Shown here piece after piece: positions 8,588 through 16,049 of a DNA stretch of 53,686 bases (positions are counted from its first letter, which is position 1; every line of letters begins with the position of its first letter). Below the pieces are notes generated by a model, which had not been told where the DNA came from, did not search any database, and saw only the letters and a program-made list of their open reading frames with translations. The DNA is from CAYOOT01 sp964405665 (GTDB taxonomy: Bacteria > Bdellovibrionota_C > UBA2361 > SZUA-149 > CAZDWZ01). The DNA is taken from contig CAYOOT010000012.1 of assembly GCA_964405665.1 (NCBI GenBank), forward strand, positions 1 to 53,686, in the 5' to 3' direction. The translations under genes were made by a program, and so were the position numbers.

Positions 8588-8956
8588 ATGGCAAAGATTA
8601 AACCAATTAAATTTTTAATTCCAGCTATTTTTTTATTCGTATTGGGTATCGGCAATATCGCTGTGGGCAGTCTGAAGCAGGCACAATTTGTGCAAGCCTA
8701 CAATGAGCTGGCAGAACTTGAACCAATGGAAAAAGGCATAGAATCTTCAGCTTTAAATCGAATCCAAAATATCAAACAAACTAAAGAAAGACATATCGAA
8801 AGGAAGCTGCAAGCAAAAGAAAGAAAGTATTTCTATGGCTTAGTCGCTTATGGTGGAAAAGTTTTTGTGGGAGTAAGCCTTGTATTTTTCTACCTTTCAT
8901 TTTTTTCCAAATATTTATTGGGGAACAGAAAAGATTCTCTCCTCTCGTCACAATAA
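8588..8956 (+). CDS. Small two-helix membrane protein of unknown function
   Basis: A 122-residue protein I do not recognise. It has two membrane helices, at about residues 9-28 (FLIPAIFLFVLGIGNIAVG) and 87-108 (VFVGVSLVFFYLSFFSKYLL). A charged helical stretch between them is rich in Glu, Lys and Arg (IKQTKERHIERKLQAKERK), probably a short coiled coil on one side of the membrane. No clear Shine-Dalgarno precedes the ATG, and a REP-like hairpin ends 15 nt upstream. Its stop directly abuts the ATG of the glycosyltransferase at 8957, so the two are likely one operon. It might help place the glycosyltransferase at the membrane; that is inference. Confidence 0.6.
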   Translation: MAKIKPIKFLIPAIFLFVLGIGNIAVGSLKQAQFVQAYNELAELEPMEKGIESSALNRIQNIKQTKERHIERKLQAKERKYFYGLVAYGGKVFVGVSLVFFYLSFFSKYLLGNRKDSLLSSQ

Positions 8957-10042
8957 ATGAAAAAAAAAATCTTATTATTTATCGAAAGCGGTGGGCCCGG
9001 TGGTGCTGAAAAAGTAGTTTTAGAAACGGCAATCAATTTAACAAAATCAAATTTTGCTGTAACAGTTTGTACCCTGCGACAAGGCTGGTTAACTGACAAT
9101 CTAAAAAAGGCGGGAATCACTTACCGACAATTAGAAAGCAAAAAAAGCTTGGATCTTGCTTTGATCTTTAAGCTCGTATCTTTAATTAAAAAAGAAAAAT
9201 TTGAGCTTGTGCATTCACACCTATTGGATTCCAATTTTTATTGTGCCTTGGCCACTTTTATTGCAGGAGTGCCGCATGTCGCCAGTGAACATGGTGATGT
9301 GCATCATCTTCATTTAAAAAAGTTTAGTCGGATTAAACTGAAAATAATAGATCTGCTTAAAACAAAGATGACTGCTGTTTCTCATTTTACTGCTCAGCAA
9401 TTAAAAGCATTAGGTTATAATTCAACAGTTACTATTATTGGAAATCCCATATCAACTTCTTTTATACAAAATTCTGAAATCAGAGAAAATATTAGAAATT
9501 CTTTATCCTTAAAAGAAGAATTGCTTTGGCTTAATATTGGAAACTTAAGAGAGGTAAAAGACCAAAGCACTTTGATTAAAGGATTTGCTAAAGCCTTTAA
9601 AGAAAATAAGAACCAAATATTACTCATTTTAGGAGAAGGTCCCGAAAGAGCTAAGCTTGAAAACTTAATTGACAGTTTTAAACTTAGTGAACGAGTCAAA
9701 CTTCTTGGTTTTAAGCCGGAGATTGATCTTTATCTGCAAGCGGCCGATGGCGTTATTCTAAGCTCTAAATCCGAGGCCCTTCCGCTTTCCTTGCTGGAAG
9801 CAGCTTTAGCTGGATTAATACTTGTAGCGACAAATGTGGGAGGAATTCCAGAAATAATTGAAAACAATATTGATGGATTTTTATTTGAAAGTGGAAATGA
9901 TCAAGAGCTTGCTGAGATTTTATTGAAAGTTTGCTCTGATCAGGCGAGGTTCAAAAAAATGGCTGGGATTTTAAGGGAAAAGGTTAAAGATAGATTTTCT
10001 TGGGAGAACTATTTGGAGAAGTTGAAAGAGCTTTATTTTTAA
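8957..10042 (+). CDS. GT4-family glycosyltransferase
   Basis: A 361-residue GT-B-fold glycosyltransferase of family 4. The N-terminal lobe begins with ILLFIESGGPGGAEKVV, the Gly-rich loop that contacts acceptor and donor. VHSHLLDSNFYCALAT and VASEHGDVHH follow. The C-terminal lobe has LLILGEGPERAKLE and the donor-binding end SKSEALPLSLLEAALAG with the EX7E glutamates, then VATNVGGIPEII. It should transfer a sugar from a nucleotide-sugar donor to a lipid or growing glycan on the cytoplasmic face of the inner membrane. Length is normal. Context is a small membrane protein immediately upstream and a REPIN-like element 11 nt downstream, so the operon probably has only these two genes. Acceptor unknown. 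Confidence 0.88.
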   Translation: MKKKILLFIESGGPGGAEKVVLETAINLTKSNFAVTVCTLRQGWLTDNLKKAGITYRQLESKKSLDLALIFKLVSLIKKEKFELVHSHLLDSNFYCALATFIAGVPHVASEHGDVHHLHLKKFSRIKLKIIDLLKTKMTAVSHFTAQQLKALGYNSTVTIIGNPISTSFIQNSEIRENIRNSLSLKEELLWLNIGNLREVKDQSTLIKGFAKAFKENKNQILLILGEGPERAKLENLIDSFKLSERVKLLGFKPEIDLYLQAADGVILSSKSEALPLSLLEAALAGLILVATNVGGIPEIIENNIDGFLFESGNDQELAEILLKVCSDQARFKKMAGILREKVKDRFSWENYLEKLKELYF

Positions 10043-10052
10043 ACTGATAATC

Positions 10053-10163
10053 ATGGCAATAAGCGGACTAAAGTCCGCGCTCCGTACGGTCTTTGCTTAC
10101 ATTTAAATTGTCTAGTTAAGAAAAATACGTACGGAGCGCGGACTTTAGTCCGCTTATTACCAT
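10053..10163. repeat. REPIN-like element, family A (111 bp)
   Basis: Two 35-nt arms (10053-10087 and 10129-10163) are inverted copies with one mismatch, separated by 41 nt of AT-rich loop. Each arm contains its own small palindrome GCGGACT-AA-AGTCCGC followed by GCTCCGTAC, the classic REP doublet arrangement. It fills the space between two convergent genes and may also end transcription. Family A occurs again at 37985-38080. Confidence 0.85.
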
Positions 10164-10175
10164 AGACAACAGGAA

Positions 10176-11609
10176 CTACTTAAATTTCTCGATTAGCATT
10201 TCGATAGTCGCCAAATCCCCAGCTCCCGCTTCCCCCACTACTCCCAGCATATTCCGGCGATATAAAATATCTTCCGCTTTGATAGCCATTTCTTCTTTAA
10301 CATAGCGTTTAACCAAATTCTCCGAAGGAAAATCAAAAAGATTGGCATTGAAATCTCGATCGCTTTTGATCAGAGTAGTTTTGGTTAAGCTTGGTTTTCT
10401 AACTTTCCCCAGTTTTTTAAATACCCGATCAACAACTTTCTCGGCCAATGCCCTAAAGGTTGTATATTTAACTCCCATCACCGCCAGCACATCTTCGGCA
10501 ACTTCTTCTATTAAATCATCTCTGGCCACTTTATAATTTTTTTCTGTTGTATAAGTTTCTAAGGGAATCAAGCCGCCAAAACTTCCTTTTAAATTTTCTT
10601 TGGAAAGTTGGGGATCCTGATAAGCAGATTGCAACTCCAATAAAAACTGATCTATTTCTTCCTCTTCAATTCTAAAATTAGAAACATCTCCTCTAAAAGT
10701 TTTCTCGAAAGTTCCTGCCAAGGTATAATTATGCCAAGGTTGTAAGAAATAACTTCTAGCTCCCCTGGCAATTTTAGAAGAAAAATCTTTTTGTTTGCTT
10801 TCAATTCCCAAAGAATAATCTTGAATTATTTTAGGAAAAATTAACTGAATTCCTTTAATAAACCTTAAATTGGAGAACTTATTCCTTTTTTTAACTCCTA
10901 GTTTTTTATTGACATCAGAAATCCAAGGTCCTGTAGCATTGATAATATATTTTGCCTTTAATTCAATTTGCCGATCTGTTAACAGATCTCTTAAAACTAT
11001 TTTCCCTTTTTCTTTTCTTACAAACTCCAGATAATTAGCCAGCACTGCTCCAGTGCCGGCAGCCGCTTTGGCAATTTCAATTACCAGACGTTCACTGCTG
11101 TTTATTTGGCAATCATGAAAAATCACTCCGCCATCGATATCTTCCATCTTTAGTCCGGGAGCAATCTTTTCTAAGTCCATTTTGCTAATTATTCGACTAA
11201 GAGGTATTTTTTCTTCCTCAGGGAATCCTAAATTTCTTTGCAGAGTAAGCAGTTCATAAACCGTAGTTCCTATTTTTAAAAAAGCTTTTCCTTTTTTGCC
11301 GGAACCGGATGTGGGAAGAATAAAGCCTAAAGGCTTAATGAAATCGCCAGCAATTTCTCTTAAAATTCTTTGCTCACTTGCCGATTTAAGCAAGCGCGGA
11401 AAATCCAAGTGTTGCAGGTATCTCAGACCCCCATGAATAATGTTAAAACAAGCAGCAGAGTTTCCCGCAGAGAAATCTCCTTTTTCTATTAAAGCGACAT
11501 TCAGCCCTCTTAAGGCAGCATCCCAGGCAATCCCCACACCGTTGATTCCTCCGCCGATTACGAGGAGATCGAATTCTTGATTATTAAATTTATTGAGGTC
11601 GCGAATCAT
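10176..11609 (-). CDS. glpD: FAD-dependent glycerol-3-phosphate dehydrogenase
   Basis: A 477-residue flavoprotein that oxidises sn-glycerol 3-phosphate to dihydroxyacetone phosphate and passes electrons to quinone at the inner membrane. The FAD-binding GGGINGVGIAWDAALRG lies at about residue 20, NSAACFNIIHGGLRYL (the GlpD/GlpO signature) near 57, and INATGPWISDVN in the middle. DVLAVMGVKYTTFRALAEKV gives the second nucleotide-contacting GxKxTT-like motif. The frame stays open to 11672, but those 21 extra codons fall inside the REPIN arm (11634-11670), so I use the ATG at 11609, which places the dinucleotide motif at its normal distance from the start. No good Shine-Dalgarno is visible there. 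Catabolic or phospholipid-linked role is inference. Confidence 0.9.
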   Translation of the reverse strand: MIRDLNKFNNQEFDLLVIGGGINGVGIAWDAALRGLNVALIEKGDFSAGNSAACFNIIHGGLRYLQHLDFPRLLKSASEQRILREIAGDFIKPLGFILPTSGSGKKGKAFLKIGTTVYELLTLQRNLGFPEEEKIPLSRIISKMDLEKIAPGLKMEDIDGGVIFHDCQINSSERLVIEIAKAAAGTGAVLANYLEFVRKEKGKIVLRDLLTDRQIELKAKYIINATGPWISDVNKKLGVKKRNKFSNLRFIKGIQLIFPKIIQDYSLGIESKQKDFSSKIARGARSYFLQPWHNYTLAGTFEKTFRGDVSNFRIEEEEIDQFLLELQSAYQDPQLSKENLKGSFGGLIPLETYTTEKNYKVARDDLIEEVAEDVLAVMGVKYTTFRALAEKVVDRVFKKLGKVRKPSLTKTTLIKSDRDFNANLFDFPSENLVKRYVKEEMAIKAEDILYRRNMLGVVGEAGAGDLATIEMLIEKFK

Positions 11610-11633
11610 TTGGGAAATAAAATAAAAGGGAAA

Positions 11634-11782
11634 TTCTGGAGCTCGGACGTCCTCGTCCGCAACCTGGAACATATCGTAGCAGGAATCCTCAAAGTCAAAA
11701 AATAATTTTTTTAATTGTTAGCTTTGGGACTTCTATCTTAAATACGTTCCAGGTTGCGGACGAGGACGTCCGCGCTCCAGAA
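11634..11782. repeat. REPIN-like element, family B (149 bp)
   Basis: Arms of 37 nt at 11634-11670 and 11746-11782 are inverted copies with one mismatch. The core palindrome is GCGGACG-AGGA-CGTCCGC, with CTCCAG or CTGGAG on one side and AACCTGGAAC on the other. It lies between the porin terminator and the glpD start and creates a false N-terminal extension of glpD. A second family-B element sits at 18024-18163. Confidence 0.85.
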
Positions 11783-11787
11783 AATAA

Positions 11788-11817
11788 AAAAGGCCGAGTA
11801 GTTATACTCGGCCTTTT
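11788..11817 (-). terminator. Rho-independent terminator of the porin gene
   Basis: On the reverse strand, 13-bp arms built around GGCCGAGTA and TACTCGGCC close a 4-nt loop and run into TTTTTTATTTT. The stem starts 27 nt after the porin stop codon. The A tract on the other side would also make it work weakly for forward transcripts. Confidence 0.85.
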
Positions 11818-11843
11818 ATAACCTTCATACAACTAAATAACGA

Positions 11844-12938
11844 CTAAAATAAACCAGCAAGTTGTGCTTCGTATCTAAAGTCTGTTGTATCTTCGGCTGT
11901 GTCATCATTGAAAGATGTATCAGCAAAAGTTACTTGGTTTTGTAGTTTTAATGAATGACCTTTTAAGTAATAGTTTAATACTAAAGAGTATTCATCAACT
12001 GTATCAATTGCATCGTCATCATCAGGAGAGAAATAACCGAAACGACCAGCAACTTCCCAATTTTTATCAAGCAAATAACCAGCTTGAGCATAAAAACCAA
12101 AAAGGTCTGTGCTGCCAGATACTTGATCGACATCGATATTGCTGTAGTAGAATTCTGTTTGAGCAGACATTCCACCTGAACGTGCACCTAAATCAACGTT
12201 TAAGTCAAAACGTTTAGTGTCAACCGCATCATTATTCCCTTCTCCGTAAATAGCAGCGGCACCACCAGTAAAGTCTGTACCACTATTATTTTCACGAAGA
12301 TCGCCTTCAGATGCACGACTTCCATATCCATCAGTGCTCGCATTTAAAGCAGCATAATATGCAAGCATATTATCTACCGGTCCTCTATTACGGCCTTCTC
12401 CATCGGATTCACCGTTATAAGTACCTATTGCATAGTTGATGCCACCATCTAAGGCGCCATTAACTTGAGCACCAACTTGTCTACTTGGAGCAAAAATTTG
12501 TGTAATTAAAGAAGTATCAACAAATTCTAACTGCCCGCTGCTTCCAGCTTCTTGTCTAGAAAATGGAACTTTGAATTGACCAACTTTTACGTTAGCGCCA
12601 TCATTGTTAAATTGAAACCAAGCATCTTTCAGATCACTTCCACCGGTATCGGCAGCAAGATCAGTTTCAATTTTGTAACTAAATTGCTTATCCAATAAAT
12701 TACCAGAGAAAGCTACTCGCACACGGTTTAAATCAAACCCCGTAGTATCTTCCCCACCATCAATATCGGTAAAGGCAAATCTAGTTTGTAATTCAAACTT
12801 GATTTTGAGATCCAAGTCTGCTGTTTCAATATTGGTTCCATCTTTGTAGTACACTTTAGCGCCATCATCAGCTTTAGCTGATAAAAGTGGTAATAACGCC
12901 AATGCTGTACTTGCAGTAAGTAAGCTTAATTTACGCAT
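11844..12938 (-). CDS. Phosphate-selective porin O/P-like outer-membrane protein
   Basis: A 364-residue outer-membrane beta-barrel. The signal peptide MRKLSLLTASTALALLPLLSAKA is cleaved probably after AKA, at residue 23. The early strands DLDLKIKFELQTRFAF and FDLNRVRVAFSGNLL and the KDAWFQFN segment followed by VGQFKVPFSRQEAGSS are typical of the porin O/P family. The chain ends in Leu-Phe, and a C-terminal Phe is the usual recognition signal for the BAM machinery. Loops are acidic (DDDDAIDTVDEYS), which argues against simple phosphate selectivity despite the family name. The Shine-Dalgarno AGGAG lies 9 nt before the ATG. It has its own terminator and appears monocistronic; its strength and long leader suggest high expression. 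Confidence 0.9.
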   Translation of the reverse strand: MRKLSLLTASTALALLPLLSAKADDGAKVYYKDGTNIETADLDLKIKFELQTRFAFTDIDGGEDTTGFDLNRVRVAFSGNLLDKQFSYKIETDLAADTGGSDLKDAWFQFNNDGANVKVGQFKVPFSRQEAGSSGQLEFVDTSLITQIFAPSRQVGAQVNGALDGGINYAIGTYNGESDGEGRNRGPVDNMLAYYAALNASTDGYGSRASEGDLRENNSGTDFTGGAAAIYGEGNNDAVDTKRFDLNVDLGARSGGMSAQTEFYYSNIDVDQVSGSTDLFGFYAQAGYLLDKNWEVAGRFGYFSPDDDDAIDTVDEYSLVLNYYLKGHSLKLQNQVTFADTSFNDDTAEDTTDFRYEAQLAGLF

Positions 12939-13006
12939 TTTTATTATCTCCTATAAAACACCTTATATTCTTAGAATGGGCACTAAAACAATTGCATATT
13001 TTAGAT

Positions 13007-13052
13007 GGCAGTTTCGTCGTTAAAATCCCAAGACTCTATCAACGAAACTGCC
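13007..13052. promoter_or_regulatory. Hairpin in the porin leader region
   Basis: GGCAGTTTCGT at 13007-13017 pairs with ACGAAACTGCC at 13042-13052 around a 24-nt loop, about 70-115 nt upstream of the porin start. It is much more GC-rich than its surroundings. It could be a structured 5' leader or a regulator site; it has no T tract. No match to the other palindrome families of the window was seen. Confidence 0.45.
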
Positions 13053-13111
13053 GCCTTAGGACAAACTACTTAATACCCAAACAAAACTATAATGTGTCTA
13101 CTAATAAAAAA

Positions 13112-13145
13112 CTCTATTTATTAATTAAAAATTTAATAAATAGAG
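13112..13145 (-). terminator. Likely terminator of the response-regulator gene
   Basis: CTCTATTTATTAA (13112-13124) and TTAATAAATAGAG (13133-13145) are perfect 13-bp arms with an 8-nt loop. On the reverse strand the hairpin is followed by TTTTTTATT. It lies 105 nt after the stop of the response regulator and before the porin gene. The stem is AT-rich, so it may be leaky. The rest of the 312-nt stretch 12939-13250 holds only the porin leader hairpin and no gene that I can see. Confidence 0.6.
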
Positions 13146-13250
13146 AATATAAGCTGATGCTACTACGTCGCGCAGGATTTGGTAAATAGTATTTCTTTAT
13201 TAATACCTTAAAAATATTAGAATTTGATTAAAAGACGTGTATTTTAATCT

Positions 13251-13622
13251 TTAATTTGTTGGCAAAAGCTCTTCTATATTCTTTATAAGCTTTTCTGGGC
13301 GGCAAGGTTTAGTTAAAACACGGTTACAACCAGCTAACTTTGCTTCATCGTGAACTTGTTGTTCATCAACTGCAGTAAAAGCAATTATTGGAACTTCACT
13401 TAAACCCATTTCTCGTATTTTTTTAACTGTATCTGCTCCATTTATTTTAGGCATTCTAAGATCAATAATTATCAGGTCTGGTGTTTTTGTTTTTGTATAT
13501 TCAATAGCGGCAAATCCATCAGCACAACGATTTACTTTAAATCCTTTTTTTTCAAATAAAAAGGACACAATATCTAATGAAGTGATATCATCATCAACTA
13601 TTAAAATATTTCTTTCTGACAT
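13251..13622 (-). CDS. Single-domain (CheY-like) response regulator
   Basis: A 123-residue stand-alone receiver domain. The acidic pocket (ILIVDDD near residue 8), the phosphoacceptor Asp in IIIDLRMP near residue 54, the Thr in IAFTAVD near 83 and the Lys in VLTKPC near 105 are all present, so phosphorylation should work. No output domain follows, so it must act by binding a partner protein, as CheY-type and stalk-type regulators do. No histidine kinase is nearby. A Shine-Dalgarno AAAGGTGA precedes the ATG. It lies between the porin and the glycine-zipper lipoprotein, and is divergent from the latter; a functional link with either is not shown. Confidence 0.92.
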   Translation of the reverse strand: MSERNILIVDDDITSLDIVSFLFEKKGFKVNRCADGFAAIEYTKTKTPDLIIIDLRMPKINGADTVKKIREMGLSEVPIIAFTAVDEQQVHDEAKLAGCNRVLTKPCRPEKLIKNIEELLPTN

Positions 13623-13827
13623 GGATCTTCACCTTTAAATTGAATGCACAAAAATACTTACAATTATTAATCTTTTAGATGCAGCCAAATTAAGAGAAAG
13701 TGCAGATAAAACACACTAGTGCTATCTATTTGAATTTATTCATTTTTTATCCAATCAAAAGCTTTTTGCTACATATTTGTTAATTTAGAGAATAACAATG
13801 GTAAACAGAACGAAATTTTAAGGAATT

Positions 13828-14259
13828 ATGAAAATATTTAAAATTCTATTTTTAATGGCTTTAATTAATAGTTCATTAAGCTCTTGCTCCAGCTCTAGTG
13901 CTTTGAGCAGCATTGGTCTAATTGGAACCGGACTAGGAGCGGCCGCAGGAACAGGAGTGGGCTATGTTATTGGAGATAAAATAGGCAAAAAAACTGAAAA
14001 TATGGTTTTAGCTGGTGCCATTGGAGCAGGCGCCGGAATGCTTGCCGGTGGTTTAATTAATGATAATCTTGAGCTAGAAAAAGCAAAGACCAGAATTATC
14101 CGTCAAGCCAGACAAACCGATGCCAGACAACACGAAATAGATTCCTTAAGAGAAAGTCTAACTGATGCGTCTAACTGGGGAAAATTAGAAACAAGATCCT
14201 GGAATGAAAGATATCGTGGTGATTATTACGACACACCGTATGAAGGCAGATTGAGATAG
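13828..14259 (+). CDS. Glycine-zipper outer-membrane lipoprotein
   Basis: A 143-residue lipoprotein. The signal peptide ends in a lipobox LSSC with lipidated Cys at residue 20. A glycine-zipper region follows at residues about 30-80 (IGTGLGAAAGTGVGYVIG, then GAIGAGAGMLAGGLI), as in OmpA-associated or SlyB-like lipoproteins. The C-terminal 60 residues are a charged helix (ARQTDARQHEIDSLRESL) and then a Tyr/Arg-rich tail. It probably sits in the outer membrane inner leaflet and may oligomerise through the glycine zipper. A Shine-Dalgarno AAGGA precedes the ATG. It is followed at once by a 20-bp inverted repeat. Function in envelope integrity is inference from the family. Confidence 0.8.
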   Translation: MKIFKILFLMALINSSLSSCSSSSALSSIGLIGTGLGAAAGTGVGYVIGDKIGKKTENMVLAGAIGAGAGMLAGGLINDNLELEKAKTRIIRQARQTDARQHEIDSLRESLTDASNWGKLETRSWNERYRGDYYDTPYEGRLR

Positions 14260-14269
14260 TAATAGTTTC

Positions 14270-14343
14270 CCTTCTCCCCTTTTTCCCACTTTGCATATAT
14301 TTAAGTAATATTTATAGTTTGATGTGGGAAAAAGGGGAGAAGG
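14270..14343. repeat. Perfect 20-bp inverted repeat (possible REPIN-like family E)
   Basis: The arm CCTTCTCCCCTTTTTCCCAC at 14270-14289 and its exact reverse complement at 14324-14343 are separated by 34 nt of AT-rich loop. It begins 10 nt after the lipoprotein stop, so it may terminate that gene. The right arm supplies the purine-rich Shine-Dalgarno-like sequence just before the ATG at 14347. The arm lacks the small inner palindrome of families A-C. Confidence 0.75.
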
Positions 14344-14346
14344 AGA

Positions 14347-15648
14347 ATGTACCTTTACACCAAAGCATATCTAATTTACTTTGATCCCATGCAAAACATA
14401 TTATTAACAGGCGCTACTGGTTTTTTAGGCAGAGAAATTTTATTTCGCTTACTAATGCTGCAAAAGGATAAACACTTCATCTTAGTAATCAGAGGAGATA
14501 AGGCAACAGCAGAAGCTAGAATAAAAAAACTTTTTCAAGAAAGCCTAGACACTTATCAAGATTTTCTAAGTCGAATAGAAATCATTTCTGGAGACATAAC
14601 ACTTTCCAATTTTGGTTTGGGCTATCAATCATTTTGTGAACTCAGCACAAGAATTGAGAGTATCATCCATTGTGCCGCTTCTACAGACTTAACTCAGGAA
14701 GAGCTTGCCGCTTATCAAACTAATGTTTTAGGCACAGCAAATGTTTTAGAACTGGCAAAACTTGCTAGCAGCAAAATCGGCAAAAGATTTTCCTTCCACC
14801 ATATTTCCACCGCTTTTGTTGCCGGAGATACCAAAGGCATTGTCAAAGCTGAAACCCTAAACTTAAATTCTCCTTTTAGAAATTTCTACGAGAAAAGCAA
14901 AGCAATTTCCGAATCTCTGGTGAGAAATCTTAAGGATGAAATGCGCGTTGTAATTTATCGACCAAGTATTATTGTGGGAGATAGCAAAACAGGAAGAACA
15001 ACTTCTTTTAACGTAATTTATATTCCTGCAAAACTTTTAACCAAAGGATTTTTTAGTCACTTCCCGGCCTGCCCCAGTACCAGATTTGATATTGTGCCGG
15101 TTGATTATGTGGCTGACGCCATCAGCTACCTCAGCACCACCCCAATAGAATCTGGTTCATGTTTTCACCTGACAGCGGGAATGAATAGAGAAACAACTGT
15201 TTGGGAAATTATTGAAACCCTTTTTGATACCTTAAACAAACATTTAGACAAAAAAGGCAATTCTCTTCTACCCACCCCACCTTTTTTACCCAGTGAATTG
15301 CTTAGCTTGATCCAGCATTCGCTACAAAATTCAATTTCCGTGGCCAAGTTTTCTGTAAAAACTTTTGAAAAATTGGAAAAAATTATTAGTTCAAAAATAA
15401 GCATTCTGAGAAACACTCTCCCATTTATCCCCTATATGACACACAATCCACAGTTCGATAATCAAGAAACGATTAGCAGTTTAAATAAGGTTTTAGATCC
15501 CAGTCCTTTGTTTAAAGATTATGCAGAGAAAATTTTTAGTTTTTGCTTGGAAACAAATTGGGGAAAGAAACCTTGGGAAAATACTCTTAACTTACCGATA
15601 CTTAATTCCGGTTTACAGCAACTAAATCCTCTTGTTATTGCCAGCTAA
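14347..15648 (+). CDS. NAD(P)-dependent thioester reductase / fatty-acyl reductase-like protein
   Basis: A 433-residue extended short-chain dehydrogenase of the NAD-binding-4 (male-sterility/thioester reductase) type. The cofactor loop GATGFLGREI sits near residue 22, HHISTAFVAGD supplies the catalytic Ser/Thr region near 155, and YEKSKAISE gives the YxxxK pair near 180. VVIYRPSIIVGDSKTGRT follows. Such enzymes reduce an acyl-CoA or carrier-bound thioester to an aldehyde or alcohol. No adenylation or carrier domain is fused here, so the acyl substrate is supplied in trans. The start at 14347 uses a GGAG inside the preceding inverted repeat; the ATG at 14389, right before NILLTG, gives a more usual N-terminus and is an equal candidate. 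The last 130 residues are helical and unassigned. Confidence 0.8.
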   Translation: MYLYTKAYLIYFDPMQNILLTGATGFLGREILFRLLMLQKDKHFILVIRGDKATAEARIKKLFQESLDTYQDFLSRIEIISGDITLSNFGLGYQSFCELSTRIESIIHCAASTDLTQEELAAYQTNVLGTANVLELAKLASSKIGKRFSFHHISTAFVAGDTKGIVKAETLNLNSPFRNFYEKSKAISESLVRNLKDEMRVVIYRPSIIVGDSKTGRTTSFNVIYIPAKLLTKGFFSHFPACPSTRFDIVPVDYVADAISYLSTTPIESGSCFHLTAGMNRETTVWEIIETLFDTLNKHLDKKGNSLLPTPPFLPSELLSLIQHSLQNSISVAKFSVKTFEKLEKIISSKISILRNTLPFIPYMTHNPQFDNQETISSLNKVLDPSPLFKDYAEKIFSFCLETNWGKKPWENTLNLPILNSGLQQLNPLVIAS

Positions 15649-16049
15649 TTATACGTTTAAATTATCGGTTTAACTTAAAGTTGCAGTCTGCAGCTATTTA
15701 AAGATATAATGAAGCCTAAGGTATTTGGGTTGAATCAAAGATTGTAGGCCCGAATTTTTTAAAACAAATTTTTATATAGTGATTTTAGTTTTAAGGCTCG
15801 TAAGAGCAAATATTTATTAACAGTTTTAGTTAGCTAGAGATTTTAAAATATTTATCTGGTTATTCAGAATAAAAGAACTCAAACAGTAGCTGCTATAGAA
15901 TCGAATTGATTTTATGCTTAAGGAAACAAATTACATCCTTTTATATATTCAAAGTTACTTGCTTAATTTAGCAGAGTTTATTTAGCTCCATTTCGACCAG
16001 ATGTCCTTTTATCCCAATCTCTAACTGGCTCTATACCAGGGGATTTTTT
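15649..16049 (+). other. 401-nt region without a gene, probably the leader of the RNase E/G gene
   Basis: No open frame of note, tRNA or known repeat is visible. The sequence is AT-rich with a small TGCAGTCTGCA palindrome near 15682. RNase E-type genes often have a long 5' leader through which the enzyme cuts and limits its own mRNA. A similar leader is a fair guess here but is not demonstrated. A Shine-Dalgarno AGGGGA lies at the end, before the ATG at 16050. Confidence 0.35.

Noticed and set aside
11610..11672. Extra N-terminal 21 codons of glpD
   Set aside because: They lie in a REPIN-like arm, and the FAD motif is at its usual distance from the ATG at 11609.
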